From Pseudomonadota bacterium (GTDB lineage: Bacteria > Pseudomonadota > Alphaproteobacteria > Acetobacterales > Acetobacteraceae), in contig JAKCCP010000163.1 of NCBI GenBank assembly GCA_021841985.1, positions 1 through 12,268 on the forward strand: a DNA stretch of 12,268 bases, given 5' to 3'. The translations under genes and the position numbers were made by a program. Shown piece by piece: positions 1 to 8,400 of the stretch. Numbering within the stretch: position 1 is the first letter of the stretch; the number at the start of each line of letters is the position of its first letter. The notes beneath the pieces are model-generated. The model was not told the origin of the DNA and searched no databases. It was given only the letters and a program-made list of their open reading frames with translations.

Positions 1-1482
1 GGTCTCGATCATATGCACCGGAATGCGGATGGTGCGCGCCTGATCGGCGATCGAGCGGGTGATCGCCTGGCGGATCCACCAGGTCGCGTAGGTGCTGAAT
101 TTGTAGCCGCGGCGGTACTCGAATTTATCCACCGCCTTCATCAGGCCGATATTCCCCTCCTGGATCAGATCGAGGAATTGCAGACCGCGATTAGTATATT
201 TCTTGGCAATTGAAATTACCAGACGCAGATTGGCTTCGATCATTTCCTTCTTTGCGCGCGCTGAATCGCGCTCGCCGCGACTAACCGTGCCATAGACACG
301 GCGAAATTCGCTGATCGGCAGCCGCGCATCGTTGGCGATCTCGGCGATATGCGCGCGGATCTCAATGATCTCGGCGGCGTGGCGGGCGGCGAAATTCTTC
401 CATCCCTTGCTGGTCAGCCGCGCCACCCGGTCTAGCCAGTTGGGATCGAGCTCATGGCCGTGATACTGGTTGAGGAAATCCTCGCGCCCGACCTTGCACG
501 ATTCGGCCAACCGCAACAGCCGCCCCTCGTGTGCGGTAAGCCGCTTGCTGAGTTCCTTGAGCTGCATCACCAGCTCTTCGATGCGGTTGTTATGCAACCG
601 CACCTGCTCGACCTTCTGGACCAGCTCCTCGCGCAGCTTTTCGTAGGATTTCTCGCTCCGCGCGCTGATCGCCACGCCGCCAGTGATGACTTCGAGACGC
701 TTGCTCTGCACCTTTTGGAGTTTCTTGTAGAGTTCCTCGATCTCCTCGAAATTCGCGAGGACTTCAGGCTTGAGTTTTTCCTCGAGCGCGGAAAGCGAGA
801 GACCGGCCCCCTCGCCCTCCTCCTCCTCGTCATCGAGTTCCTCGCTGGGCGCAAAGCCCTCGGCGGGATCGGCGGGCGTTTCGGTTGGCTCGCCGGAAAC
901 GGCGGCAGGCGGCGGGCCGCCTTGGGTCGCCTCGAGATCAATGATGTCGCGCAGCAGCAGGCGCCCGGCCTTGAGCGCGTCGTGCCAAGCGATGATGGCG
1001 CGGATGGTGAGCGGGCTCTCGCAGAGCCCGCCGATCATCATCTCGCGCCCAGCCTCGATGCGCTTGGCGATGGCGATCTCGCCCTCGCGCGAGAGCAGCT
1101 CGACGCTGCCCATTTCGCGCAAATACATGCGCACCGGGTCGTCGGTGCGGCCAAGGCTTTCTTCATCGACATTGCCAGTCGGCTCTTCGGCTTCTTCTTC
1201 CTCGCGCTCGGGCTTGGCGACCGGTTCGGCCTCCTCGGCCTCCTCGCCCTCGACCACCTGGATGCCCATTTCATTGAGCTGGGCCATGACATCCTCGATC
1301 TGCTCGGAGCTGTTCTGATCGGGCGGCAGCACGGCGTTCAGTTCGTCGAAGCTAATATGGCCGCGCTCCTTGCCGCGGGCGATCATGCGCTTGACCGCAG
1401 CCGACTGGATGTCGAGCAGCGTGGTGTCGAGATCGGGATCGGCGGTCGCCGTCTCGGTCGCGGCGGCTGGCTTGGTTGCCAT
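1..1482 (-). CDS. rpoD: RNA polymerase primary sigma factor RpoD (sigma-70), C-terminus missing
   Basis: Directs RNA polymerase to housekeeping promoters. The first 494 codons are present; the frame is still open at the left edge, so regions 3 and 4 (including the -35-binding helix) lie outside. Region 1.1 is about residues 20-80, followed by an acidic Glu-rich stretch (80-108). Region 1.2 starts near 112 ([13 protein letters not shown]). A long non-conserved region with a Glu/Asp run and coiled-coil character spans about 150-380. Region 2 is near-canonical: [37 protein letters not shown] and the -10-binding [17 protein letters not shown]. The sequence stops at [10 protein letters not shown], the start of region 3. 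The ATG at 1482 follows a GGAG 11 bases upstream. It lies 73 bases after dnaG on the same strand, as is common in proteobacteria. A separate rpoD promoter in that gap was not recognised. Confidence 0.97.
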   Translation of the reverse strand, partial: MATKPAAATETATADPDLDTTLLDIQSAAVKRMIARGKERGHISFDELNAVLPPDQNSSEQIEDVMAQLNEMGIQVVEGEEAEEAEPVAKPEREEEEAEEPTGNVDEESLGRTDDPVRMYLREMGSVELLSREGEIAIAKRIEAGREMMIGGLCESPLTIRAIIAWHDALKAGRLLLRDIIDLEATQGGPPPAAVSGEPTETPADPAEGFAPSEELDDEEEEGEGAGLSLSALEEKLKPEVLANFEEIEELYKKLQKVQSKRLEVITGGVAISARSEKSYEKLREELVQKVEQVRLHNNRIEELVMQLKELSKRLTAHEGRLLRLAESCKVGREDFLNQYHGHELDPNWLDRVARLTSKGWKNFAARHAAEIIEIRAHIAEIANDARLPISEFRRVYGTVSRGERDSARAKKEMIEANLRLVISIAKKYTNRGLQFLDLIQEGNIGLMKAVDKFEYRRGYKFSTYATWWIRQAITRSIADQARTIRIPVHMIET

Positions 1483-1555
1483 CAGTGGAAAAACTCCCTC
1501 AACGGAAACGGCCGCAACAACCGGGCCTGGCGGTGTGGTCTGGATAGCGAGCGGC

Positions 1556-3421
1556 TCATGTCAGGTGGTCCCTGGACCCGGCATCACCCGCGTCATCTGC
1601 TGCCGCCGCGGGCTCGCCGGCGGCGAGGTTCAGGAGTGCGTTTGTCAGGGCGACCAGGCGGCGTTCATTCGGCGCATTAAGGACGGCTGAGGTTTCGCGC
1701 TGCACTGCGGCGACTTCCTCATCGAGCCGACGTCGGGACAACAAGCCGAAGAAATAGAGCCATCCTGCCGCCACCTCCTCGGGGGGTGTCTCGGGGGAGA
1801 CAAAGCGCGGCAAGGGGCCTGGCTTTCTTGCCAGAACCCTCTCCACCGTCGCGTCATACCCGGTCGCGCGGAGATGGGTGATCAGCGCCCCCGAGTCAAG
1901 CGCGCGGGGAGGATTTTCCCGCTGATTTTCCGCGGCCGCATGGCTCCAGGCGATTGCCGCCCCGGCGAGGGCGGCGAGATCAGGGGGCAGATCGAGGGTT
2001 GCGAGATCCTCCTCGACCTCGGGCGCCAGCCGCGGGTGGCCGAGCAGGGTGGCAAGCAGAATGCGCACCCGCTCCGCCTCGCCACGCAGCGGCCGGGCCC
2101 GGATTGGCGCTGCCGTCGGCGTGGCCCGTGCCCGGGCGCGCGTTTTGTCGCGCCCGCCATAAAATCGATCCCCCCCATAAAATCGATCCTTAAGCGCGCG
2201 GCGATATTCGCCGGCGAGAGTGGGGTCCGGGATCGACCCAGCGGCCTGCATCAGCGCCTTGAGAAACGCGCTCCGCCCCTCCGGCGTCGCGGCGGGAAAT
2301 TCGCTTTGCAACAAGGCGTAGAGCGCGGCGTCGAGGGGAACCGCGCGGGCCAGCACCGCGCTCTCGAAACCCGCCGCACCACTCGCGCGCACCAGCGAAT
2401 CGGGGTCTTCGCCGGCGGGCAGCGGCGCGATGCGGAGGCTGCGATCGGGCGTGATCAAGGGAAGTGCGGTGCGGATGGCGCGGAGGGCGGCGCGGCGGCC
2501 GGCGGCGTCACCATCGAAGCAGAGCACGGGCTCGGGCGCGAGTTGCCAGAGCGTCTCTAGCTGCTCCTCGCTCAGTGCCGTCCCAAGCGGCGCCACCACT
2601 CCGGCAAGCCCCGCCTGGTCGAGCGAAATAACATCGAGATAGCCTTCCACCACGATCGCCTGGGCGCCTTCGCGGAGGGCGGCGCGAGCAAGATCAATAT
2701 TGTAGAGCGTGCGGCGCTTGGCAAAAAGCGCGGTCTCGGGTCCGTTGAGATATTTCGGCTGGCCCTCGCCGAGGGCGCGACCGCCGAAGCTGATCACTTG
2801 GCCGCGGCGGTCGCGGATGGGAAACATCAGCCGCCCGGCAAAGAATTCACGCGCGTCGCCACCCTCCTCGCGGGCACGGAGCAGGCCGGCAGCCTGCATC
2901 GCCTCGGACGTGACGCCCTCGCGCGTGAGTTCAGTGACCAGCGCGCCGCGCGGGGGCGCGAAGCCCAGGCCAAAGCGCTCCAAGCTTGCCTGGTGCACGC
3001 CACGCGAGGCGAGATAGGCGCGCGCCGCGGCGCCTTCGGGAAGAGCGAGCCGGCGCTGAAAGACCGCCGCCGCGCGTTCCAGGATGGCCGCGAGATCGAG
3101 CCGGGCGCGCTCGGCCGCCTGCGCCTCGGGGCTGGGTTTGGGCACCTCGAGCCCGGCCTCGGTGGCGAGGCTCTGCACCGCCTCCATGAAGCCCATGCCC
3201 TCGGCCTGCATGACATAGGCGATCGCGTCACCGTGGGCGCCGCAGCCGAAGCAGTGGTAGTGATCGTCATAAACATAGAAAGAAGGTGTTTTTTCGCCAT
3301 GGAACGGGCAGCAGCCCTTCCATTGCCGCCCCGAGCGGGCAAGCCGCACACGCCGCCCGATCAGCGCCGGCAGGGGTGTGCGGGCGCGGAGTTCCTCGAG
3401 AAAGGCGGGGGCAAGCGCCAT
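1556..3421 (-). CDS. dnaG: DNA primase DnaG
   Basis: Makes RNA primers at the replication fork. The 621 residues start with a CHC2 zinc finger (C38, H41, C57, C60, in [12 protein letters not shown] and HCFGCG). The RNA-polymerase-like basic domain spans about 120-250 and contains [20 protein letters not shown]. The TOPRIM fold spans about 253-340, with E259 in VVEGYLDV and D303/D305 in FDGDAAG, the metal-binding acids at the expected spacing. The C-terminal third is Ala/Arg-rich and diverged, as usual for the DnaB-binding domain. The ATG overlaps the yqeY stop (TGATG), implying translational coupling; rpoD follows 73 bases downstream. Oddity: a six-residue tandem duplication (DRFYGG twice, residues 412-423) near the end of the catalytic core. 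Length is slightly above the E. coli protein (581). Confidence 0.98.
   Translation of the reverse strand: MALAPAFLEELRARTPLPALIGRRVRLARSGRQWKGCCPFHGEKTPSFYVYDDHYHCFGCGAHGDAIAYVMQAEGMGFMEAVQSLATEAGLEVPKPSPEAQAAERARLDLAAILERAAAVFQRRLALPEGAAARAYLASRGVHQASLERFGLGFAPPRGALVTELTREGVTSEAMQAAGLLRAREEGGDAREFFAGRLMFPIRDRRGQVISFGGRALGEGQPKYLNGPETALFAKRRTLYNIDLARAALREGAQAIVVEGYLDVISLDQAGLAGVVAPLGTALSEEQLETLWQLAPEPVLCFDGDAAGRRAALRAIRTALPLITPDRSLRIAPLPAGEDPDSLVRASGAAGFESAVLARAVPLDAALYALLQSEFPAATPEGRSAFLKALMQAAGSIPDPTLAGEYRRALKDRFYGGDRFYGGRDKTRARARATPTAAPIRARPLRGEAERVRILLATLLGHPRLAPEVEEDLATLDLPPDLAALAGAAIAWSHAAAENQRENPPRALDSGALITHLRATGYDATVERVLARKPGPLPRFVSPETPPEEVAAGWLYFFGLLSRRRLDEEVAAVQRETSAVLNAPNERRLVALTNALLNLAAGEPAAAADDAGDAGSRDHLT
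2153..2188 (-). repeat. 18-bp in-frame tandem duplication inside dnaG
   Basis: Two adjacent 18-base units (2171-2188 and 2153-2170 on the minus strand) begin GATCGATTTTATGG and differ at one base. They encode DRFYGG twice (residues 412-417 and 418-423), at the transition from the TOPRIM core to the helicase-binding part. The near identity, including codon choice, points to a recent duplication. Confidence 0.85.
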
Positions 3422-3879
3422 CAGCCGCCGAGTTTCTGACGTGCCAGAGCGCTGGCGCGCGCCATGTCGATTGCCGTGCCGTGCTTGGTCTTCAGCGCCG
3501 CCATCACCTTGCCCATTTCCTTGATGCCCTGCGCCCCGCTCTCCGCGATCGCCGCGGCGATAGCGGCCTCCAGCGCCGCCTCGTCCATCGGCTGGGGAAG
3601 AAAACTCTCGATCACGGCGATTTCGGCCTCTTCCTTGGCGGCGAGTTCGGGGCGGTTGCCCTGGCGGTAGAGTTCCACCGATTCGCGGCGGGATTTCACC
3701 ATGCTGCGGAGCATGGCGATGATTTCGTCGGCGCTCGCCTCGGCCATGCCCTTGCCGCGGGCAGTGATGTCGGTTTCCTTGAGCCGGGCGATGATCAGGC
3801 GCAAGGACGAGGTGCGGGCGGCGTCGCGGGCCTTCATCGCAGACTTAAGCGCGTCGGGAAATTTCTCGCGTAGGCTCAT
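3421..3879 (-). CDS. GatB/YqeY domain-containing protein
   Basis: A 152-residue protein matching the stand-alone GatB/YqeY family (usually about 150 residues), related to the C-terminal tRNA-binding domain of the GatB amidotransferase subunit. Its cellular role is not firmly established. Family hallmarks: the N-terminal MSLREKFPDALKSAMKARDA and LRLIIARLKETDI; a middle helix with VKSRRESVELYRQGNRPELA and EEAEIAVIESFLPQPM; and the C-terminal GIKEMGKVMAALKTKHG. The frame is open 38 codons further upstream, but that stretch is not family-like and covers intergenic repeats. The ATG at 3879 has an AGGGAG about 9 bases upstream and gives the standard length. It is the first gene of the yqeY-dnaG-rpoD run and is divergent from carA. 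No convincing -10 for this side was found; a TTGACC at about 3934 lacks a good partner. Confidence 0.93.
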   Translation of the reverse strand: MSLREKFPDALKSAMKARDAARTSSLRLIIARLKETDITARGKGMAEASADEIIAMLRSMVKSRRESVELYRQGNRPELAAKEEAEIAVIESFLPQPMDEAALEAAIAAAIAESGAQGIKEMGKVMAALKTKHGTAIDMARASALARQKLGG

Positions 3880-3902
3880 CACTCTGGTCTCCCTCGTGTA
3901 GA

Positions 3903-3955
3903 GGTTTTCAAAGGCATTGCCTTTGGTGGAGGTCAAGGGGGCGAGCCCCCAGTGC
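3903..3955 (-). repeat. Dispersed two-hairpin palindromic repeat, copy A
   Basis: Two hairpins side by side: a perfect 7-bp stem with a 3-base loop (CAAAGGC-ATT-GCCTTTG, 3909-3925) and a G/C stem (GGGGG-CGAG-CCCCC, 3937-3950). Read on the minus strand, this has the same layout and largely the same bases as the element at 10552-10603. It lies in the yqeY leader. REP-like intergenic elements of this form are, to my recollection, frequent in Acetobacteraceae; function here is unknown. Confidence 0.7.
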
Positions 3956-3975
3956 GACTTTCCGCGCGCGCCTTT

Positions 3976-3994
3976 CGGGAATTTGTTTCCCATA
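3976..3994. promoter_or_regulatory. Palindromic operator-like site 1
   Basis: The core GGGAATTTGTTTCCC (3977-3991) has perfect 5-bp arms GGGAA/TTCCC around a 5-base spacer. The surrounding 19 bases match site 2 at 18 of 19 positions. It lies between the divergent yqeY and car promoters. A dimeric repressor site is inferred; the HTH protein encoded just downstream is the natural candidate to bind it. Confidence 0.6.
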
Positions 3995-4005
3995 CCATTT
4001 CATAG

Positions 4006-4034
4006 TTGCTCCGGGAATTTTTTTCCCATAAAAC
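4006..4034 (+). promoter_or_regulatory. Candidate sigma-70 promoter of the HTH-carA operon
   Basis: TTGCTC (4006-4011) and TAAAAC (4029-4034) are separated by 17 bp. Transcription would start about 7 bases after the -10 element, at or next to the A of the ATG at 4041. That would give a leaderless message, which agrees with the lack of any Shine-Dalgarno sequence before that ATG. The -35 match is only moderate. Confidence 0.45.
4012..4030. promoter_or_regulatory. Palindromic operator-like site 2
   Basis: GGGAATTTTTTTCCC (4013-4027), exactly 36 bp downstream of site 1 and 13 bp before the ATG at 4041. It falls inside the 17-bp spacer of the candidate promoter, so a bound protein would block RNA polymerase. 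The 36-bp spacing is about 3.4 helical turns, so the two sites are not strictly on one face. Confidence 0.62.
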
Positions 4035-4040
4035 ACCCCC

Positions 4041-4256
4041 ATGCCTTTCACCGTCGAAGAGATCCTGACCCGTCTCGGCGGCGCCGAGGCCGCCGCCGAG
4101 CGGCTCGGCGTCGGCACCGAGGCGGTACGCAAATGGCGCCAGGCACGAAGCGTACCGGCACGCCACTGGCCGGCACTGCTTGCCGCGACCGGCCTTGACC
4201 TCGCCGATCTCCCCGGCGCCCCCCCGCGCCCCAGCACCGGCCAGCGGAGCCCAGCC
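4041..4256 (+). CDS. Small HTH DNA-binding domain, in frame with CarA (N-terminal extension or frame-shifted separate gene)
   Basis: The 72 codons before the canonical CarA start encode a compact Cro/YdaS-like helix-turn-helix. The pattern is ILTRLGG, AAAERLGVGTEAVRKWRQ (helix-turn-recognition helix, residues about 15-34), VPARHWPALLAATGLDLADLP. This resembles small phage-type or YdaS-like regulators that recognise a palindrome as dimers. It is followed by a Pro-rich linker (60-72). No stop separates it from carA, so translation from 4041 gives a 459-residue HTH-CarA protein. CarA enzymes normally have no such domain (E. coli CarA is 382 residues). With one C fewer in the C7 tract at 4219-4225, the gene would instead stop at the TGA at 4258-4260 as a protein of about 72 residues overlapping carA. 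No Shine-Dalgarno is seen before 4041. HTH identity is fairly sure; fusion versus separate gene is open. Confidence 0.6.
4219..4225 (+). repeat. C7 homopolymer at the HTH-CarA junction
   Basis: Seven consecutive C residues within a GC-rich proline-coding stretch, right after the HTH fold ends. In the frame produced by losing one C, the codons run open from 4225 to a TGA at 4258-4260, which overlaps the CarA ATG at 4257 as ATGA. The length of this run therefore decides whether HTH and CarA are one protein or two. Confidence 0.8.
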
Positions 4257-4259
4257 ATG
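4246..4259 (+). promoter_or_regulatory. Internal ribosome binding site and CarA start codon
   Basis: GGAG (4246-4249) lies 7 bases before the ATG at 4257. This start yields a 387-residue protein that begins close to where CarA homologues begin. It allows CarA to be made independently of the HTH portion. Confidence 0.65.
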
Positions 4260-5420
4260 ACCCCTCCCGATCACCCCCCCGAAGGCGCGAGCGCCGCCCT
4301 GGTGCTCGCCGATGGCACGGTGCTTTGGGGCCACGGCTTCGGCGCGCATACCCCCGAGACCGCGCCGGTTGGAGAACTCTGCTTCAATACCGGCATGACC
4401 GGCTATCAGGAAACCCTCACCGACCCCTCCTATGCCGGCCAGATCATCACCTTCACTTTTCCCCATATCGGCAATGTTGGTGCCAATGGGGAGGATCTCG
4501 AGGCAACCACGATCGCCGCCCGCGGTCTGGTGTTGCGCGCCGACATCACCGAGCCGGCGAACTGGCGCGCGCATGAGGCGCTCGGCACTTGGCTTGCGGC
4601 GCGCGGCATCGCGGGGATTGCCGGGATCGACACGCGGGCGCTCACCAGCCGCATCCGCGATTTTGGCGCGCCTTCGGGTGTGCTCGCTTTTCCCGCTGAT
4701 GGCTGCTTCGATCTTGCGCGCTTGCGCGCGGCGGCCGCCGCCTGGCCAGGGCTTGAGGGAATGGATCTCGCGCGTGCCGTCTCATGCACCCAGGGCTACG
4801 CGTGGGACCAGACCGTTTGGGCGTGGGGCACGGGCTATGGGCAGCAGCAGCAACCGCGTTTGCATGTCGTTGCCGTCGATTACGGCGCCAAACGGAATAT
4901 TCTTCGCGCACTGGCCTCGGCCGGCTGCCGCGTCACGGTGGTGCCTGCGACCAGCAGCGCGGCGGATATTCTCCGCCACCGCCCGGATGGGGTTTTCCTC
5001 TCGAACGGCCCCGGCGATCCGGCGGCGACGGCCGAATACGCGGTTCCCGCCATCCAGGGTGTGCTCGCCTCCGGCTTGCCGCTTTTCGGTATTTGTCTAG
5101 GCCATCAGCTTCTCGCGCTGGCGCTTGGCGGACGCACCTTCAAGATGGCGCGCGGGCATCGCGGGGCCAATCAGCCGGTCCAGGAGCTGGCCACCGGCCG
5201 GGTTGAAATCACCAGCCAGAATCACGGCTTTGCCGTCGACCCCGAGAGCCTGCCGGCTGGCGTCGCGGCGACGCATGTGAGCCTCTTCGACGGCTCGAAC
5301 GAGGGTCTCGCGCTCACCGGCAAGCCGGTGTTCAGCGTGCAATACCATCCCGAGGCCAGTCCCGGTCCCTCCGACAGCCGCCACCTTTTCACGCGTTTCG
5401 TCGCGCTGATGGCGAGCTGA
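4257..5420 (+). CDS. carA: Carbamoyl-phosphate synthase small (glutaminase) subunit CarA
   Basis: Hydrolyses glutamine and passes ammonia to CarB for carbamoyl phosphate, feeding pyrimidine and arginine synthesis. From ATG 4257 it has 387 residues, close to E. coli CarA (382). The N-terminal CarA domain shows LADGTVLWGHGFG, GELCFNTGMTGYQE, DPSYAGQIITFTFPHIGN and GIAGIDTRALTSRIR. The class I glutaminase domain shows VVAVDYGAKRNILR, LSNGPGDPAA, the nucleophile Cys280 in GICLGHQLLAL, GANQPVQ, and the His364/Glu366 pair in QYHPEASPGP. The glutaminase triad is thus intact. I chose 4257 because of its Shine-Dalgarno sequence and the canonical length; the same frame is open back to 4041 and there encodes an HTH domain (Cys352 in that numbering). 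carB starts 3 bases after the stop, so the subunits are probably made in a coupled way. Confidence 0.95.
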   Translation: MTPPDHPPEGASAALVLADGTVLWGHGFGAHTPETAPVGELCFNTGMTGYQETLTDPSYAGQIITFTFPHIGNVGANGEDLEATTIAARGLVLRADITEPANWRAHEALGTWLAARGIAGIAGIDTRALTSRIRDFGAPSGVLAFPADGCFDLARLRAAAAAWPGLEGMDLARAVSCTQGYAWDQTVWAWGTGYGQQQQPRLHVVAVDYGAKRNILRALASAGCRVTVVPATSSAADILRHRPDGVFLSNGPGDPAATAEYAVPAIQGVLASGLPLFGICLGHQLLALALGGRTFKMARGHRGANQPVQELATGRVEITSQNHGFAVDPESLPAGVAATHVSLFDGSNEGLALTGKPVFSVQYHPEASPGPSDSRHLFTRFVALMAS

Positions 5421-5423
5421 ACG

Positions 5424-8400
5424 ATGCCTAAACGCACTGATATCCACTCGATCCTGATCATCGGGGCAGGCCCGATCGTTATCGGCCAGGCCTGCGAGTT
5501 CGATTATTCCGGGGCGCAGGCGTGCAAGGCGCTGCGCGAGGAAGGCTATCGCGTGGTGTTGGTCAATTCCAATCCGGCGACCATCATGACCGATCCGGGC
5601 ATGGCGGACGCCACCTATATCGAGCCGATCACGCCGGAGATCGTGGAGAAAATCATCGCCCGCGAGCGCCCCGATGCGGTGTTGCCAACGATGGGCGGGC
5701 AAACTGCCCTCAATGTCGCGATGCAACTTGCGAAATCCGGCGTGTTCGAAAAATATGGTGTGGAACTCATCGGCGCGCGCGCCGAGGTCATTGATCGCGC
5801 CGAGGATCGCCTGAAATTCCGCGACGCCATGGCCGCGATCGGCATCGCCAGCCCCAAGAGCGCGATTGCCCATAGTCATGAGGAAGCCCGCGCCGCACTC
5901 ATGGAAATCGGCCTGCCCGCCGTCATCCGCCCAAGCTTCACTCTGGGCGGCACCGGCGGTGGCATCGCCTATAACCGCGAGGAATTCGACCAGATCGTGA
6001 CCGGCGGCCTCGCCGCTTCACCGGTCGCGGAAGTGCTGATCGAGGAAAGCGTGCTGGGCTGGAAGGAATTCGAGATGGAGGTGGTCCGCGACTGCGCGGA
6101 CAATTGTATCATCGTTTGCGCTATCGAGAATATCGATCCGATGGGTATCCACACAGGCGATTCCGTGACTGTCGCACCCGCCTTGACGCTGACGGACAAG
6201 GAATATCAACGCATGCGCGATGCCTCGATCGCGTGCTTGCGCGCCATCGGCGTAGATACCGGCGGCTCGAACGTGCAATTCGCGGTCAACCCGCAAGATG
6301 GCCGCATGTTGATCATCGAGATGAACCCGCGCGTTTCACGTTCTTCGGCGCTGGCCTCGAAGGCGACGGGTTTCCCGATCGCCAAGATCGCCGCCAAACT
6401 CGCCATTGGCTACACGCTCGACGAACTCACCAACGACATCACCGGCACCACGCCTGCGAGTTTCGAGCCAGTGATCGACTATGTGGTGATCAAAATTCCA
6501 CGTTTCACGTTCGAAAAATTCCCTGGAACCCCGGCCCTTCTTTCAACCAGCATGAAATCGGTGGGCGAGGCGATGGCGATTGGGCGGTGTTTCGCCGAGG
6601 CGTTGCAAAAGGGTCTCCGCAGCATGGAGACCGGACTTGCCGGCCTCGATGAGATCGCGGCACCCGGCGATGGCGGGGCGGATGCGTTCCGTGCCGCCCT
6701 CTCGACACCCCGGCCCGATCGCTTGTTGGTCGCCGCGCAAGCGCTGCGCGCTGGCTTGAGCGTGGCCGACATCCATGACGCCTGCAAGATCGATCCCTGG
6801 TTCCTGCGCGAGGCCGCGCGGATTATCGCGGCCGAGGCGGAAATCAAGGCGCGTGGCCTGCCCAAGGATGCGCAGGTTTTGCGTTCCTACAAGGCGCTGG
6901 GTTTTTCGGATGCGCGGCTCGCCGCCCTTACGCAACGCCCTGAGAGCGAGGTGTCAGCACTTCGTGCCCGTCTCGGCGTGCTTCCCGTCTACAAGCGGGT
7001 CGATACCTGTGCCGCGGAGTTTTCCTCGGCGACGCCCTATATGTATTCCACCTATGAAGGCGGCTTCGGCGCCCCAGTTTGCGAGGCCATGCCAAGCGCG
7101 CGCGAAAAAATCGTCATTCTCGGCGGCGGGCCGAACCGCATCGGCCAGGGGATCGAATTCGACTATTGCTGCGTGCATGCCGCCTATGCGCTGCGCGAAG
7201 CCGGCTTCGAGACCATCATGGTCAATTGCAATCCAGAAACAGTCAGCACCGATTACGACACGTCCGACCGGCTCTATTTCGAGCCTCTGACGGCGGAAGA
7301 CGTCATTGCACTGATCCGCCGCGAGCAGGCGAACGGTAAGGTTCTCGGCTGCATCGTGCAATATGGCGGGCAAACCCCGCTCAAACTCTCCCAGGCCCTG
7401 GCGCGCGCGGGAATTCCGATTCTTGGCACCTCGGCGGAGTCGATTGATATCGCCGAGGATCGCGAGAGGTTTCAAGGGCTTTTGCAAAATCTGTCGTTAT
7501 TACAACCAGAAAATGGCATCGCGCGCTCGATCATGGAGGCCGAGGGGGTCGCCGAGCGCATCGGTTTTCCGGTGGTGATCCGCCCGAGCTATGTGCTCGG
7601 CGGGCGCGCCATGGAGATTGTCCATGACCGCGCCGGCCTCGCCCGCTACATGCGGGAAGCCGTCAAGGTCTCGGGTGACAATCCGGTACTGATCGATCGC
7701 TACCTCGCGGATGCCATCGAGGTCGATGTCGATTGTATCGCCGATGGCAGCCACGTCTATGTTGCTGGCGTCATGGAGCATATTGAGGAAGCGGGCATCC
7801 ATTCCGGCGACAGCGCCTGCGCCTTGCCGCCCTATTCGCTACCGCCGGCGATCGTCACCGAACTCAAGGCCGAGACCGAGGCCCTGGCCCGCGCGCTCAA
7901 CGTCGTCGGCCTGATGAACGTGCAATATGCCATCCAGGGTGATGCGATCTACGTTTTGGAGGTTAATCCCCGCGCTGCGCGTACCGTGCCGTTCGTTGCC
8001 AAGGCGACCGGGGTCGCGGTCGCGAAACTCGGCGCGCTTGCCATGACCGGAATAAAGCTCGATCCCGCCGCTCTCGATGGCCACGCCATCGCGCCGCATG
8101 TCGCGGTCAAGGAAGCGGTGTTTCCGTTCGCCCGGTTTCCCAATGTCGATGTCATTCTCGGCCCGGAAATGAAATCGACCGGCGAGGTGATGGGGATCGA
8201 TACGAGTTTTGAGCGCGCTTTCGCCAAGGCGCAGCTCGGCGCCGGGGTTATCTTGCCCGAGACAGGAACGGTGTTTCTTTCCGTCAAGGACACCGACAAG
8301 CAGGCGGTGGTGTCGCTCGGGCGGCGGTTGATCGAGATGGGCTTTACCGTTCGTGCCACCCGCGGCACGGCCCAGCGCCTGCGCGAGGCGGGGCTTGCGG

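Noticed and set aside
454..1680. 408-codon plus-strand open frame
   Set aside because: Antisense to rpoD and the 3' end of dnaG; Leu/Asp/Gly-rich translation mirrors the sigma factor codons, no family resemblance.
1874..3439. Plus-strand open frames (1874-2560, 2798-3439)
   Set aside because: Antisense to dnaG; high GC makes long reverse frames common, and they lack recognisable domains.
3906..3934. TTGACC on the minus strand as a yqeY promoter
   Set aside because: No acceptable -10 at 16-18 bases; only TTTGAA-like sequence in the hairpin.
3880..3993. 38-codon N-terminal extension of the yqeY frame
   Set aside because: Covers the intergenic repeat and palindrome; a good Shine-Dalgarno and family length favour the ATG at 3879.
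3933..4574. 213-codon minus-strand frame upstream of yqeY
   Set aside because: Antisense to the HTH and carA, no family match; carA is certain.
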